Shown here: one piece after another, positions 20,804-20,980 of the stretch
How the letters are laid out: the number at the start of each line of letters is the position of its first letter
How positions within the stretch are numbered: position 1 is the first letter of the stretch
Assembly (NCBI GenBank): GCA_964540005.1
Contig: CAZILN010000167.1
Coordinates: 1-20,980, forward strand
DNA: 20,980 nucleotides
Reading direction: 5' to 3'
Origin: CAZILN01 sp964540005
GTDB taxonomy: Bacteria; Bacteroidota; Bacteroidia; Bacteroidales; SM23-62
Made by a program: the position numbers and the translations under genes
Notes under the pieces: model-generated
What the model was told of the DNA's origin: nothing
The model's input: the letters and a program-made list of their open reading frames with translations, nothing else
Databases searched by the model: none

Positions 20804-20980
20804 ATTATTATTATTATTGCGCTCGCTTACCTCGCCGCAAGCAGCGGGGAACCGGAACGCAGTGGAGCTCGACAGAGTCAATGCGCTCCCAGGATTGACT
20901 CTCCTCGCAGCAGAGCTGCGAGGAATCATCGATTAATTGTCTATTTTTATTTGTGCTCGCTAACCCCGAAGCAGAGCTTC
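20804..20980. repeat. Hairpin-rich repeat mosaic running off the right edge
   Basis: No gene is visible. A second copy of the repeat block (GTGGAGCTCGACAGAGTCAA at 20862-20881) resembles the block inside the right arm. GAGTCAAT (20875-20882) pairs with ATTGACTC (20894-20901), and CCTCGCAGC (20903-20911) pairs with GCTGCGAGG (20915-20923) around a 3-nt loop. GCTCGCT followed by ACC recurs near 20821 and 20955, marking the start of another unit at the edge. Confidence 0.7.

Noticed and set aside
19630..20980. Integron attC-like recombination sites
   Set aside because: The repeats around the propeller gene are inverted rather than directly repeated, no GTTRRRY core pair could be placed, and no integrase is present.

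Overview
The window looks like a chromosomal segment of a Bacteroidota bacterium, probably Bacteroidales-like. The evidence is a run of lipoprotein-type secreted enzymes, Bacteroidota-type -7 promoter hexamers (TAnnTTTG), weak ribosome binding sites, an AraC regulator with an N-terminal metal-binding-like domain, GH29 and GH5 glycosidases, and two-component-type propeller repeats. No rRNA, tRNA, CRISPR array or phage module was seen.

Layout. (1) Positions 1-250, minus strand: the N-terminus of a very basic protein built on a Lys-Pro-Ala-Thr-Gly pentapeptide repeat, cut by the window edge. (2) 408-7968, plus strand: four exported lipoprotein enzymes, namely an M1 aminopeptidase, an amidase-signature hydrolase, a lactonase-fold seven-bladed propeller and a GH29 alpha-L-fucosidase. 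A decayed leucine-rich-repeat gene lies between the last two. (3) 8036-10972, plus strand: a compact, AT-rich, stress-type islet with an HMA/AraC regulator, a small cupin, a truncated lipoprotein relic, a 54-residue lmo0937-like membrane peptide, a truncated SPFH/Band 7 start, and a DUF4398-like coiled-coil protein that appears to have lost its OmpA domain. A 20-bp motif recurs three times here. (4) 10971 to about 13039: an insertion sequence with a 581-residue DDE transposase. One candidate end coincides with the point where the OmpA-type gene is cut. (5) 13321-15822, minus strand: a large lipoprotein with an (alpha/alpha)6 glycosidase-like look. (6) 16022-18591, minus strand: a tight three-gene operon of a secreted protein of unknown function, a secreted N-terminal-nucleophile amidohydrolase and a secreted GH5 glycosidase. 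(7) 18646-20980, minus strand: a propeller-gene relic, a four-helix membrane protein, an orphan Imm-5-like immunity protein and a propeller lipoprotein gene. The last is enclosed by a 66-bp inverted repeat that leads into a hairpin-rich repeat mosaic running off the right edge.

Working together: most intact genes export hydrolases to the cell surface or periplasm (peptide, amide, fucoside, glucan-like and lactone substrates), which fits scavenging of complex organic polymers. The islet at 8.0-13.0 kb is the most reworked part. Within about 5 kb it holds at least three truncated genes, repeated candidate operators and an insertion sequence. No complete, clearly new defence or biosynthetic system was recognised. 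The best leads are the repeated motif beside the HMA/AraC regulator, the inverted-repeat-bounded propeller gene, the amidohydrolase/GH5 operon and the orphan immunity gene.
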